A stretch of DNA of 64,000 nt from Mycobacterium sp. MS1601 (GTDB taxonomy: Bacteria > Actinomycetota > Actinomycetes > Mycobacteriales > Mycobacteriaceae), in the NCBI RefSeq assembly GCF_001984215.1, contig NZ_CP019420.1, positions 1,178,001 to 1,242,000 of the forward strand. The letters run 5' to 3'. A program made the position numbers and the translations under genes. Below, one piece after another: positions 35,304-45,346 of this stretch. The first letter of the stretch is position 1, and each line of letters starts with the position of its first letter. Under the pieces are notes generated by a model. That model was not told where the DNA came from. It ran no database searches and saw only the letters and a program-made list of their open reading frames with translations.

Positions 35304-36104
35304 ATGACCCACCCGTTCGATGTCGCGCTGGCCCTGGATTCCCACGACGGGTCCTCGCGCGGACGCACGACCTCGGATTTCGCGAACATGGTCGGGCCGT
35401 TCGGAGGGGTCACCGCGGCCTCGTTCATCCGGGCCATCGAAGAGCATCCCGACCGACTGGGCGACCCGATGTCGCTGACGGTCAACTATGCGGCCCCGAT
35501 CAGCGACGGCGCGTTCGTCATCGACCTTCGTGCAGTGCGGACCAATCGCACCAACCAGCACTGGATCGCCGAGCTCATCCAGGATGGCGAGATCAAGACC
35601 ACCGCCACCGCGGTGTTCGGCGTGCGCCGCGACACCTGGTCCGACACCGAACCGCAGGCGCCTGCCGTGCCGGCACCGCAGGACGCAGTACAACAAGACA
35701 TCTCGAGCTTTGTCACGTGGACCCGCAACTACGAGATGCGCTTCGTAGCGGGCGCGATGCCCGGCGAGGGCAGCGGCGAGAGCGCGGACTCGACAACCAC
35801 GCTGTGGGTGCGCGACCAGCCGCCTCGCCCGCTGGATTACGCCGCATTGACCGCGTTGTGCGACGTGTTCTACCCGCGAATCTTCCTGCGGCGCGGGCAG
35901 TTCGTCCCCGCGGGCACCATCTCGTTCACCGTCTACTTCCACGCTGACACCGACGCGCTGACCCGCCAGGGTGACGACTTCCTGCTGGCAACGGCCAGGG
36001 CGCAGCGATTCACCGGCGGCTTCTTCGACCAGAACGCGCAGCTGTGGGGCCGCGACGGCACTCTACTGGCAGTCACCCACCAGCTGGTCTACTTCAAGGG
36101 GTGA
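35304..36104 (+). CDS. Acyl-CoA thioesterase, TesB-like double hot-dog
   Basis: A 266-residue protein of the thioesterase superfamily with two hot-dog halves. The first half (about 1-115) includes FGGVTAASFIRAI and LTVNYAAPISDGAFVIDL; the second (about 150-265) includes YAALTALCDVFYPRIFLR and DDFLLATARAQRFTGGFFDQ, the TesB-like active-site strand with Asp/Gln near the end (NAQLWGRDGTLLAVTHQL). It should hydrolyse acyl-CoA; chain length unknown. Cytoplasmic. Its end overlaps the convergent DinB-like gene by 11 bp. Confidence 0.87.
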   Translation: MTHPFDVALALDSHDGSSRGRTTSDFANMVGPFGGVTAASFIRAIEEHPDRLGDPMSLTVNYAAPISDGAFVIDLRAVRTNRTNQHWIAELIQDGEIKTTATAVFGVRRDTWSDTEPQAPAVPAPQDAVQQDISSFVTWTRNYEMRFVAGAMPGEGSGESADSTTTLWVRDQPPRPLDYAALTALCDVFYPRIFLRRGQFVPAGTISFTVYFHADTDALTRQGDDFLLATARAQRFTGGFFDQNAQLWGRDGTLLAVTHQLVYFKG

Positions 36105-36609
36105 TCCCCCGCAGGTAGGCCGCCTGCCCCAGGTGCTGGGCACAGTCGTCGATCACGCTGACCAGCCGTACCGACGCCGTGACCGGTGGGTCCCAGTTCT
36201 GATCAACTACGCGCTCGAGTTCGTCGGCGTCGATGGTCCCGACATACGCCATCGTCAGCTCGTGGGTGTCGCGGTAATAGCCGGCCAGGTTCTCGGCACT
36301 GGCCCGCACCTTGGCGACGTCGGCGGCGGAGTGTCCGTATCCGGTGTCCTCCCGCGGCAGGTCGAGGGCGAACTTGTCCACCCAGCCGTGTGCCGTCCAC
36401 GCCTGCTCGACGCCGGCGATATCGGCCACCTGCGCATCCTGCACCCGGGCGCTGTGCCACAGCAGCCACGCGATGGTGTTGGCATCCGGAGTGGGCCGAT
36501 ACGTCGCGGTGTCCTCACTCAGTCCGTCGGTGAGCTCATCGACGTGCTCGACGAGCCGGGTGAATGCGTCGCGCAGCAGGTCCTGGATGGCATCTCGGGA
36601 ATCAACCAT
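36094..36609 (-). CDS. DinB / mycothiol-dependent maleylpyruvate isomerase-like protein
   Basis: A 171-residue four-helix protein of the DinB/DUF664 group. Metal-binding His candidates: His52 in WLLWHSARVQDAQV and the C-terminal DDCAQHLGQAAYLRG. Members bind zinc or nickel and some use mycothiol or bacillithiol as cofactor; the substrate is unknown. It lies 10 bp after the VOC gene on the same strand, and both may detoxify electrophiles. The ATG at 36609 is preceded by no better start. Confidence 0.85.
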   Translation of the reverse strand: MVDSRDAIQDLLRDAFTRLVEHVDELTDGLSEDTATYRPTPDANTIAWLLWHSARVQDAQVADIAGVEQAWTAHGWVDKFALDLPREDTGYGHSAADVAKVRASAENLAGYYRDTHELTMAYVGTIDADELERVVDQNWDPPVTASVRLVSVIDDCAQHLGQAAYLRGITP

Positions 36610-36618
36610 GGCTACCGG

Positions 36619-37002
36619 TTACCCCTCCCCGCCGTGAAACACCGCTTCGACGTTGTTGCCGTCCGGATCACGGACGAAGGCGCCGTAGTACTTCTCGTGG
36701 TACTCGGGCCACAACCGCGGCTCATGCAGCGGCTCTACCCCGAACGTCAGGGCAGTGCGGTAGAAGGCCTGCACATCCGCTGATGATCTGGCCGAAAACG
36801 CGATGTGCGTCTCCCGGTTGGGCCCGTTTGCGTCACCGGCGCTGGCGTCGGCGATCCAGAACGACGGGTGCCCGTCGGTGCCGTACCCGACGGCCGCCCC
36901 GAAATCCATCTGCCTGGTGTACCCGAGGACCTTCAGCACGCTGTCGTAGAACTCCTGCGATTTTGCCCAATCGCTGCAGTTGATTCCGAAGTGATCGATC
37001 AT
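36619..37002 (-). CDS. VOC-family (glyoxalase/dioxygenase fold) protein
   Basis: A 127-residue single VOC domain: start MIDHFGINCSDWAKSQEFYD, metal-binding positions His4 and Glu (VEAVFHGG), and the family segment YYGAFVRDPDGNNVEAVF. The full set H-x-E expected for glyoxalase I is partly visible. Function could be thiol conjugation or resistance; unassigned. The ATG at 37002 is chosen over 37056 because of the canonical opening. It diverges from the amidohydrolase gene by 22 bp. Confidence 0.87.
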   Translation of the reverse strand: MIDHFGINCSDWAKSQEFYDSVLKVLGYTRQMDFGAAVGYGTDGHPSFWIADASAGDANGPNRETHIAFSARSSADVQAFYRTALTFGVEPLHEPRLWPEYHEKYYGAFVRDPDGNNVEAVFHGGEG

Positions 37003-37012
37003 GCGGTCATCG

Positions 37013-37018
37013 TATGTT
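37013..37018 (+). promoter_or_regulatory. Putative -10 (TATGTT) for a leaderless amidohydrolase transcript
   Basis: TATGTT ends 6 nt before the ATG at 37025; there is no ribosome-binding site between. Inference from spacing. Confidence 0.4.
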
Positions 37019-37024
37019 CGGGGT

Positions 37025-38746
37025 ATGACAGTCGATCTCGTTATCCGAAACGGCACGATCGTCGACGGCCTCGGCGGCGCACCCTACGTCGGTGATGTGG
37101 CGGTGACAGGTTCGGTGATCACCGGCGTCGGGGTGGTCGACTGCGTCGGCGAGAGGGAGATCGATGCCACCGGGCTGCTGGTCACCCCCGGATTCATCGA
37201 CCTACACACCCACTACGACGGCCAGGCCATCTGGTCGGATCGGTTGACCCCGTCCTCGGCGCACGGCGTCACCACCGCCGTCATGGGCAACTGCGGGGTG
37301 GGGTTCGCGCCGTGCCGCACGCAGGATCACAGTGTGCTGGTGGACGTGATGGCCGGTGTCGAGGACATTCCCGGCGTCGTGATGACCGACGGACTGCCGT
37401 GGACCTGGCAGACCTTCCCGGAATATCTCGACGCGCTCGACGCGCGACGGCTCGACATCGACGTGGCGGCCTACCTGCCGCACTCACCACTGCGGGTGTA
37501 CGTCATGGGGCAACGCGGCGCCGACCGGGAGCCGGCGACGGCCGAGGACCTGGCCGGAATGCGGGAGCTGGCCGCCGAGGCGATACGCGCCGGCGCGCTG
37601 GGTTTCGCCTCGTCACGATTCGCCTTTCACAAGACCGAAAGCGGCTCTCCCATACCGAGTTACAATGCCGGCAGCGACGAACTCAAGGCCATTTTCGCCG
37701 GTGTCGCCGACGCGGGCGGTGGGCTGATCCAGTTCGTTCCCGATATCCCGGCAGGCGGTTTCGAGGGTGTGCTGAGCCAGGTGTTCGAGATCGCCGGTGA
37801 CACCGGCCTGCCGGTGACATTCTCGCTGCTGACGGGCAACACCGGTGATCCCATGTGGCCCGAGGCCATGGCCTTGATCGAAAAGTACAACGCCGCGGGC
37901 GGGTCCATCACGGCACAGATGTTCCCGCGGCCCATCGGGCTGGTGGTCGGACTGGAGCTGACCGCCAATCCCTTTGTGCTGTATCCGAGTTACCGCGAGA
38001 TCGCCGATCTTCCATTGGCCCAGCGCGTGGCGCAGATGCGCAAACCGGAAGTACGGGAACGCATTCTGGCCGACTCCCCCGGCACCGGACACCCGCTGTT
38101 GTATCTGGCACAAGCATGGGACTGGATGTTCCCGCTGACCGACAACCCGAGTTACGAGCCGGATGCCTCGATGAGCGTCGGCGCCACGGCCCGAGCGCGG
38201 GGCGTCAGCCCACTGGAGGAGGCCTACGACCGCCTCCTGGAAGACGACGGACACGCCATGATGCTGGTGGCGATGGCCAACTTCGAGAACAACTCTCTGG
38301 ACACCGTGAGCGCCTTGATGCGCCGAGACGACGTGGTGTTGGGTCTCGGCGACGGCGGGGCGCATTACGGGATGATCTGCGACGCCGGGTTCCCGACCTT
38401 CCTGCTGACGCACTGGGCGCGCGACCGCCCGCGCGGCAGGCTCAGCATCGCGCAGGCGGTCCGGGAGCTGACCTCTGTGCCCGCCCGGGTGGCGGGACTG
38501 GCGGACCGGGGGCAAATCATGTTGGGCTACAAGGCTGATCTGAATGTCATCGACCACGCGGGGATGCGGGTACACAAGCCGGTGCTCACCTACGACCTGC
38601 CCGCAGGCGGACGCCGACTGGACCAGCGCGCCGACGGGTACGTGGCCACCATCGTCTCCGGCGAGGTGATCGCCGAGCAGGGTGTGCCGACGGTGGCCCG
38701 TCCCGGCCGTCTGGTGCGTGGCAGGCAGCCGGCGCCGTCAGCCTGA
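37025..38746 (+). CDS. N-acyl-D-amino-acid deacylase-type amidohydrolase
   Basis: A 573-residue member of the amidohydrolase superfamily, D-aminoacylase group. The small beta-sandwich start (VDLVIRNGTIVDGLGG) is followed by the metal site FIDLHTHYDGQ (HxH), GNCGVGFAPCR with a metal-ligand Cys (as in D-aminoacylases), and the late catalytic Asp in LGDGGAHYGMICD. The C-terminal sandwich holds KADLNVIDHAGMRV. Likely substrates are N-acyl-D-amino acids or related cyclic amides; not certain. Cytoplasmic, zinc-dependent. The ATG at 37025 gives the normal start. It converges on the SDR by 9 bp. Confidence 0.88.
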   Translation: MTVDLVIRNGTIVDGLGGAPYVGDVAVTGSVITGVGVVDCVGEREIDATGLLVTPGFIDLHTHYDGQAIWSDRLTPSSAHGVTTAVMGNCGVGFAPCRTQDHSVLVDVMAGVEDIPGVVMTDGLPWTWQTFPEYLDALDARRLDIDVAAYLPHSPLRVYVMGQRGADREPATAEDLAGMRELAAEAIRAGALGFASSRFAFHKTESGSPIPSYNAGSDELKAIFAGVADAGGGLIQFVPDIPAGGFEGVLSQVFEIAGDTGLPVTFSLLTGNTGDPMWPEAMALIEKYNAAGGSITAQMFPRPIGLVVGLELTANPFVLYPSYREIADLPLAQRVAQMRKPEVRERILADSPGTGHPLLYLAQAWDWMFPLTDNPSYEPDASMSVGATARARGVSPLEEAYDRLLEDDGHAMMLVAMANFENNSLDTVSALMRRDDVVLGLGDGGAHYGMICDAGFPTFLLTHWARDRPRGRLSIAQAVRELTSVPARVAGLADRGQIMLGYKADLNVIDHAGMRVHKPVLTYDLPAGGRRLDQRADGYVATIVSGEVIAEQGVPTVARPGRLVRGRQPAPSA

Positions 38747-39550
38747 CTTGAGCGCGGGGTGCTGGCTGGCCAGCACCTTGAGCAGGATCCTGCGCGGAAT
38801 CAGCTGCATCACCGCCGTGCTGATCTGATTGACCCGTCCGGCGATGACACTGCCGCGGTTGTTGTCCAGGGCATCGATCCCGATTTGGGCGACCGTCCGG
38901 GACGGCAGCCACATGAACTTCGGTATCGACGCGGCGAACTCATCCTCGTCGAAGCCTGCGGCACTGAGGAACTCGGTACGAACCGGGCCCGGGTGTAGCA
39001 CCGTGGCAGTGACACCGGTGCCCGCCAGTTCGGCACGCAGGCCTTCGGTGAACACCTTCACGAACGCCTTGGTGCCTGCATAGGCGGACTGGCCGGGAAA
39101 CGGTTGGAACGCCGCCGTCGAGCCCACGTTGAGGATGGCCCCGCGACCACGCGGCACCATCGATTGCACAGCCCGCGTGGTCAAGTCGACGACGGCCTCC
39201 ACATTGACCCGGACCTGGGCAAGCTCGTCGGCCACCGGCGCGGTGGCCACCGCGCCGACGACGCCGATCCCGGCGTTGTTGACCAGGATGTCGACGGTCA
39301 GCCCGCGGGCGCTGACGTCGTCGAACAGGCCGGCTCGTGCGTCGGCATCGGCCATGTCGGCGGCGATCACTTCTACCCGAACGGTGCTGCCGATGTCGGC
39401 GGCGAGCTCACGCAGCTTGTCTTCGCGGCGTGCCACCAAGGTGACGCCGTAGCCGCGGGAAGCAAGCTCGCGGGCCAGGTCGGCGCCGATGCCGGAGGAC
39501 GCACCGGTGACGACGGCGGTGCCGGTCACCGAAGGAGGAGGAAGGGCCAT
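38738..39550 (-). CDS. Short-chain dehydrogenase/reductase
   Basis: A 270-residue SDR. Motifs: TGASSGIGADLAREL (cofactor), VARREDKL (basic, suggests NADP), NNAGIGVVG, Ser in NVGSTAAFQ, and YAGTKAF (YxxxK). The tail (MQLIPRRILLKVLASQHPAL) is amphipathic and may touch the membrane, as in several mycobacterial lipid-related SDRs. Substrate unknown. The ATG at 39550 has GGAGGAGGAA-type sequence downstream only, so the ribosome site is weak. Its 3' end overlaps the convergent amidohydrolase by 9 bp. Confidence 0.88.
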   Translation of the reverse strand: MALPPPSVTGTAVVTGASSGIGADLARELASRGYGVTLVARREDKLRELAADIGSTVRVEVIAADMADADARAGLFDDVSARGLTVDILVNNAGIGVVGAVATAPVADELAQVRVNVEAVVDLTTRAVQSMVPRGRGAILNVGSTAAFQPFPGQSAYAGTKAFVKVFTEGLRAELAGTGVTATVLHPGPVRTEFLSAAGFDEDEFAASIPKFMWLPSRTVAQIGIDALDNNRGSVIAGRVNQISTAVMQLIPRRILLKVLASQHPALKSG

Positions 39551-39601
39551 GTGAGCGACAACTCACGCGCTCGACAGGGCTATTCCGCCTATTCTCGCGC
39601 C

Positions 39602-39913
39602 ATGAGCATCAAGGTGGAGATTTCGCTGTTGGCCGAAGCTTTGGTCGATTACACCTTCGCCTACCTCGTCACCGTCGGCGATACCGGCGCCCACATCGTT
39701 GCCGTGCGCCCGATCTTGCGGGACGCAATGTTCGAGATCAGCCCGGTGGGCAACAGTGCGCGCCGCAATGTCACCTCACACGACACCGTGACCCTGGTCT
39801 GGCCGCCGCGCACCGACGACGGCTACACGCTGATCGTCGACGGCATCGGCCGGCTCGACGCAGATGGTCTGCAGGTGAGGCCGTCGCACGCCGTGCTGCA
39901 CCGCCCGGCCTGA
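39602..39913 (+). CDS. Small FMN-binding split-barrel-like protein
   Basis: A 103-residue protein with the pyridoxamine-oxidase-like strand pattern FAYLVTVGDTGAHIVAVRP and DTVTLVWPPRTDDGYTLIVDG. Similar short proteins bind F420 or FMN in actinobacteria; no binding residue can be fixed here. Cytoplasmic. The ATG at 39602 lies 51 bp from the divergent SDR start. The DnaA-box-like element of the following gene begins right after its TGA. Function unknown. Confidence 0.7.
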   Translation: MSIKVEISLLAEALVDYTFAYLVTVGDTGAHIVAVRPILRDAMFEISPVGNSARRNVTSHDTVTLVWPPRTDDGYTLIVDGIGRLDADGLQVRPSHAVLHRPA

Positions 39914-39914
39914 G

Positions 39915-39928
39915 TTGTCCACAGGCTG
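39915..39928 (+). promoter_or_regulatory. DnaA-box-like element before the AbiEi/nuclease-like gene
   Basis: TTGTCCACA (39915-39923) is the exact mycobacterial DnaA-box consensus, 2 nt after the upstream stop. The overlapping TCCACAGGCTG (39918-39928) is identical to 23285-23295, and TCGC(G/C)GG follows in both places. Confidence 0.55.
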
Positions 39929-39965
39929 ACTATCGCGGGCCCCGGTCATGAGTTGCTATTGAGGC

Positions 39966-40775
39966 GTGGCAGGGATTCTCGCGGCGAACGGCGGGGTGGT
40001 GTCCGCGAGTCAGCTGCGAGCCGAGGGGTGGTCGCGCGGCCAGATCAGGTCGCATGGCCTGGTGCCGGTACGCCGAGGCTGGTATGCGAGTCGATTCGCC
40101 GATCCGCTGGTGGTCCGCGCCGTCTCGTCCGGCGGTGTCCTGGGATGCGTCTCGGCGCTGCGTCGCTTCGGTGTCTGGGTGCCCGATTCCGCTCTGCACG
40201 TCCGGTATTCGCACCGCGCGCGCCGGTCGCGGCCCGGAACCCGGTCCTGCCATCCGTACCGGCTGGACCCGCCGATCATCGGCGCCGTCGATCCGATGGA
40301 CATCGCGGTCGCGTCGGCGGCGAACTGTCTGGACGCCGAGGGTCTGGTCGTGATTCTGGACTCCATGCTCAACAAACGAGTGATCGACATGCCCGACGCC
40401 AGAGCCATTGTGGCGGCCTCACGCTTCGCGCACTTGGATCTTGCCGAGCGATGCGACGCCAAGAGCGAATCCGGTACCGAGACGCTGATCCGATTACGTC
40501 TGCGGGCGTGCAAGATTCGTCTGCGGAGCCAGGTCGGCATCCAGGGCGTGGGCCGGGTCGACTTCCTCGTCGGCGACCGACTGATCATCGAAGCCGACAG
40601 CCGCGAACACCACGCGTCCAAGTACCAATCCGACCGGACCCGGGACAGAACGGCAATCGGTCTGGGGTTCTTGGTGATTCGGCTGACGTATGAGGATGTT
40701 GTCTACCGCTGGGACATGGTGCTGGCCGACATTTTGGCGGTTGTCCGGCGGCGGGCCCATCTCGGGCCAACGTAA
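39966..40775 (+). CDS. AbiEi-type antitoxin-like / PD-(D/E)XK-like nuclease domain protein
   Basis: A 269-residue protein. The N-terminal part (about 1-75) resembles the AbiEi winged-helix antitoxin domain (LAANGGVVSASQLRAEGWSR; LVPVRRGWYAS). The C-terminal part (about 165-255) resembles DUF559/Vsr-like nucleases: SESGTETLIRLRL (Glu), VGRVDFLVGDRLIIEADS (Asp ... E-x-D), and the closing strand LGFLVIRLTYEDV. No AbiEii-like nucleotidyltransferase toxin gene is adjacent. The protein may act alone as a DNA enzyme or antitoxin relic. The start is GTG at 39966. Possible transfer is suggested by the shared upstream element. Function unproven. Confidence 0.78.
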   Translation: MAGILAANGGVVSASQLRAEGWSRGQIRSHGLVPVRRGWYASRFADPLVVRAVSSGGVLGCVSALRRFGVWVPDSALHVRYSHRARRSRPGTRSCHPYRLDPPIIGAVDPMDIAVASAANCLDAEGLVVILDSMLNKRVIDMPDARAIVAASRFAHLDLAERCDAKSESGTETLIRLRLRACKIRLRSQVGIQGVGRVDFLVGDRLIIEADSREHHASKYQSDRTRDRTAIGLGFLVIRLTYEDVVYRWDMVLADILAVVRRRAHLGPT

Positions 40776-40850
40776 CGTCACCCTGACAGCCTGGTTGTGC
40801 ACATATATCGATGTCGGCGCTGCCAGGGTGACATTGCGCCGAACAATCGA

Positions 40851-40882
40851 AAAACCCCGGCCTGCAAGCAGACCGGGGTTTT
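40851..40882. terminator. Bidirectional intrinsic terminator between the AbiEi-like gene and groEL
   Basis: AAAACCCCGG (40851-40860) pairs with CCGGGGTTTT (40873-40882); an inner CTGC/GCAG stem lies in the loop. For groEL (minus strand) the stem ends in a T-run followed by TCG. It is well formed in both directions, fitting the convergent gene pair. Confidence 0.88.
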
Positions 40883-40895
40883 CTCGAACTGGGAC

Positions 40896-42679
<1,784 letters not shown>

Positions 42680-42687
42680 CGTCATTC

Positions 42688-42714
42688 TTAGCACTCGCCT
42701 ATGCCGAGTGCAAG
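42688..42714. promoter_or_regulatory. CIRCE operator (distal)
   Basis: TTAGCACTC, 9 nt, GAGTGCAAG. The left arm is perfect; the right arm departs in the last three bases. It lies 8 bp beyond the first CIRCE, so two HrcA dimers could bind side by side. Confidence 0.88.
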
Positions 42715-42749
42715 GTCGATCGGGAGAACATCGGTGCCACACTTTCCCC

Positions 42750-43793
42750 ATGGCTGACGTGCCGCGATCCAGCCCGCCCACCCGGCGGTCACGGCTGCCG
42801 TGGGTCGCCGCCGCCACCGCCGTCACCGTCGCCATCCTGGCGGTCGTCATCACCAGGCCGGGCGGCGCCGGGCCAAGGCTGGGCACCGAGACCACGATCA
42901 ACCTCGGCGGCGCACTCGGTTCACTGACGTTCGCCCCCACGGCCGGCGGGCTCTTCGGCGTCACCGACGCAGCCGTCATGGTGGTGGATCCGACGAGCGA
43001 CGGACCGCCGCGACGACTGCGGGCGCCGACGAACCCGGTCGACGGATCGGTGGCGGTGGATCCTGTGACCAACACCGCGTGGGTGAGCAACAACGACCGC
43101 ACCGGCAACCTTCGGAACCGGCGCCTGTCGATCCTGGACATCAGCACCGGGCGATTCGTGGAGACGATGATGCTGCCGCATTCGGTGATCGACATCGCCA
43201 TCGATGCCGCGGCCCGGCGGGTCTTGGTGATCCACCGGCCCGACGACCAGCAGCATGCAGATGCACTCGCGCCCGCGTGGATCACCGTCATGGACGCCGA
43301 CTCCCACAACGAGGTCGCCACCGTCGAGGTGCCATTTCCCGCCTACGAGGTGACGATCGCCACCGGCAATGGCCAGGCCGTCGTCACCGGCCGGATGGGC
43401 GCCACCCTGTTGTCCACGAATGACCTGACGGTCAACGACGTCGGGATACGACCGCAGTCGAGCCTGACCGTCGCCGCGGTGGACCCGAAATCCGCGACGG
43501 CATACGTGCTCTCCTCGGACACTCTCTACACCGTCGACATGGCCGAACACACCGTCGACGAGGCTGCGTCGCCGGCACGGCCCGGCCTCGGACAGTTCGC
43601 CGTCGACCCCGAGGGCAGGCTCATCCTGGTGGATGCGGACCGTGTGCTCAAGGTCGTCGACCCGGACTCGCTGGATGTGCTGGCATCACGGCCGGCGCTG
43701 AAGACGGATCGGACCCAGCTCGCAGTGGATCCGAAATCGGGCACGATCTTCGTCGCCGACGGCACCGAACTGACGGTCATCGAGCGCCCGTGA
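42750..43793 (+). CDS. Membrane-anchored YncE-like beta-propeller protein
   Basis: A 347-residue protein with an N-terminal membrane helix (about 17-37, LPWVAAATAVTVAILAVVI) after a basic start, then repeated strands of a YVTN/YncE-type propeller (VDGSVAVDPVTNTAWVSNN; VIDIAIDAAARRVLVIHR; LTVAAVDPKSATAYVLSS; GQFAVDPEGRLILVD; TQLAVDPKSGTIFVADG). Such proteins sit outside the membrane; the ligand is unknown. The start at 42750 places its upstream region in the CIRCE area, so it may share heat control with groEL2. Its end overlaps the convergent TetR gene by 17 bp. Confidence 0.8.
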   Translation: MADVPRSSPPTRRSRLPWVAAATAVTVAILAVVITRPGGAGPRLGTETTINLGGALGSLTFAPTAGGLFGVTDAAVMVVDPTSDGPPRRLRAPTNPVDGSVAVDPVTNTAWVSNNDRTGNLRNRRLSILDISTGRFVETMMLPHSVIDIAIDAAARRVLVIHRPDDQQHADALAPAWITVMDADSHNEVATVEVPFPAYEVTIATGNGQAVVTGRMGATLLSTNDLTVNDVGIRPQSSLTVAAVDPKSATAYVLSSDTLYTVDMAEHTVDEAASPARPGLGQFAVDPEGRLILVDADRVLKVVDPDSLDVLASRPALKTDRTQLAVDPKSGTIFVADGTELTVIERP

Positions 43794-44346
43794 CCCGCAA
43801 CCCGTCGACAATCACCTCGGCAGCGCGCTCGGCCACATCGTCTCCGTACAGCTGCGCCGATTTGCACACCAGCATCAGCGCCTTGACCTCCATGACCCCC
43901 ACGTCACGACGGACCGTGCCGGCATTCTGGGCGGCGGTCAGCAACTCGGCAAGGGTGGCGAGGAAGCCCGCTTCGGCACCCGGCGCCGCCGTCGCGAGGT
44001 CGATCCCGTACCCGGCCAGCGCATCGGCCAGGCCGTGATCGGTGGGAAATGTGCGGACCATGACACCCAGGAAGGCGAACAGCGCCTCGCCGGGCCCCTC
44101 GGACTCCAGCAGCTCGCGAGCCTGCTCACCGATGCGCCGGATGCGGTCGGAGAACACCGCGCAGAACAGCTCCTCCTTGGTGGGAAAGTGCCGATAGACG
44201 GTGCCCGCACCGACCCCGGCCCGCCGGGCGATCTCGTCGATCGGCACCGCCAATCCCTCGGCGGCGAAGGTGTCGTAGGCAACCTCCAGGACGCGTGCGC
44301 GGTTACGGGCAGCGTCGGCGCGAAGAGGCCGTGCGTGTTCGCCCAC
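43777..44346 (-). CDS. TetR-family regulator
   Basis: A 189-residue TetR protein. The helix-turn-helix is VPIDEIARRAGVGAGTVYRH (about 34-53), with FPTKEELFCAVF next, all typical. The C-terminal ligand domain (about 75-189) resembles the SbtR-type group. It diverges from an SDR gene by 93 bp, so the SDR is the likely target. The 93-bp gap contains no obvious palindrome beyond ACGG..CCGT arms around 44360-44376. Effector unknown. Confidence 0.88.
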   Translation of the reverse strand: MGEHARPLRADAARNRARVLEVAYDTFAAEGLAVPIDEIARRAGVGAGTVYRHFPTKEELFCAVFSDRIRRIGEQARELLESEGPGEALFAFLGVMVRTFPTDHGLADALAGYGIDLATAAPGAEAGFLATLAELLTAAQNAGTVRRDVGVMEVKALMLVCKSAQLYGDDVAERAAEVIVDGLRVTGAR

Positions 44347-44426
44347 AGCGCACCTCCTTTAAACGGGGCCAGCGTTCCGTATAGTCGAGTCAAGCGGGGC
44401 GATGGCCCCGGATAGACCAGGATACT

Positions 44427-44431
44427 AGGAG
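44427..44431 (+). promoter_or_regulatory. Ribosome-binding site of the SDR at 44440
   Basis: AGGAG lies 8 nt before the ATG at 44440, with GATACT (44421-44426) just upstream as a possible -10. It supports the chosen start and marks this as a leadered gene. Confidence 0.45.
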
Positions 44432-44439
44432 TTTGCGAC

Positions 44440-45336
44440 ATGACCGACTGGACCACAGCCGACATTCCCGATCAGACCGGCCGCACCGCCGTCATCACCG
44501 GCGCCAACACCGGGCTCGGCTTCGAGACCGCCAAGGCCCTGGCCGCCAAGGGTGCGCACGTCGTCATCGCCGTGCGCAACACCGACAAAGGTGTGCAAGC
44601 CGCCGACAGGATCTCCGGCGCGGTGTCCGTTCAGGAACTCGACCTGACGTCTCTGGACTCGATCCGCGCCGCTGCCGAACAGCTCAAGGCCGACCACGAC
44701 ACGATCGACCTGCTGATCAACAACGCCGGTGTCATGACCACACCCAAGGGCACCACCAAAGACGGTTTCGAGCTGCAGTTCGGCACCAACCACCTGGGCC
44801 ATTTCGCACTCACCGGACTACTGCTGGACAAACTCCTCGACGTCGACGGCGCCCGAATCGTGACCGTCAGCAGCAACGGCCACAAGTTGGGCGGCGCCAT
44901 ACACTTCGACGACCTGCAATGGGAACGCTCCTACAACCGAATGGGCGCCTACACCCAGTCGAAGCTGGCCAACCTGCTGTTCACCTATGAACTGCAGCGT
45001 CGCCTGGCGCCACGCGGTAAGACCATCGCCGTGGCCGCGCACCCCGGCACCTCCAACACCGAGCTGGCCCGCAACCTGCCGTCGGCCCTGCAGCCGGCCG
45101 TGGCCGCCGTCGCCGGCGTGATCGCGCAGAGCGCCGCCGGCGGAGCATTGCCCTCACTGCGGGCGGCCACCGACCCGGGCGTTTTGGGCGGCCAGTACTA
45201 CGGTCCGGCCAACCTGGCCCAGTGGCGTGGTGCGCCCGTCGTCGTCGCCTCCAGCGCCCAGTCCTACGACCTGGACCTGCAGCGCCGACTGTGGACGATC
45301 TCCGAAGAACTCACCAAGGTGACGTTTCCGGTTTAG
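44440..45336 (+). CDS. Short-chain dehydrogenase, retinol-dehydrogenase-like (first paralogue)
   Basis: A 298-residue SDR with motifs TGANTGLGFETAKALA (cofactor), AVRNTDKG (NADP-type Arg), NNAGVMTTPKGTTKDG, TNHLGHFALTG, the Ser in TVSSNGHKL, and YTQSKLANLL (YxxxK). Its closest relative in the window is the SDR at 50463 (Rv0439c-like); both share WERSYNR and QYYGP segments. It resembles retinol-dehydrogenase-like SDRs acting on bulky hydrophobic alcohols. A TetR gene diverges upstream and probably controls it. The cupin gene follows after 10 bp. Confidence 0.9.
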   Translation: MTDWTTADIPDQTGRTAVITGANTGLGFETAKALAAKGAHVVIAVRNTDKGVQAADRISGAVSVQELDLTSLDSIRAAAEQLKADHDTIDLLINNAGVMTTPKGTTKDGFELQFGTNHLGHFALTGLLLDKLLDVDGARIVTVSSNGHKLGGAIHFDDLQWERSYNRMGAYTQSKLANLLFTYELQRRLAPRGKTIAVAAHPGTSNTELARNLPSALQPAVAAVAGVIAQSAAGGALPSLRAATDPGVLGGQYYGPANLAQWRGAPVVVASSAQSYDLDLQRRLWTISEELTKVTFPV

Positions 45337-45346
45337 CGTCGACCAG

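Noticed and set aside
39966-40775. Complete AbiE toxin-antitoxin pair
   Set aside because: No nucleotidyltransferase (AbiEii) gene lies on either side; only the AbiEi-like protein is present.
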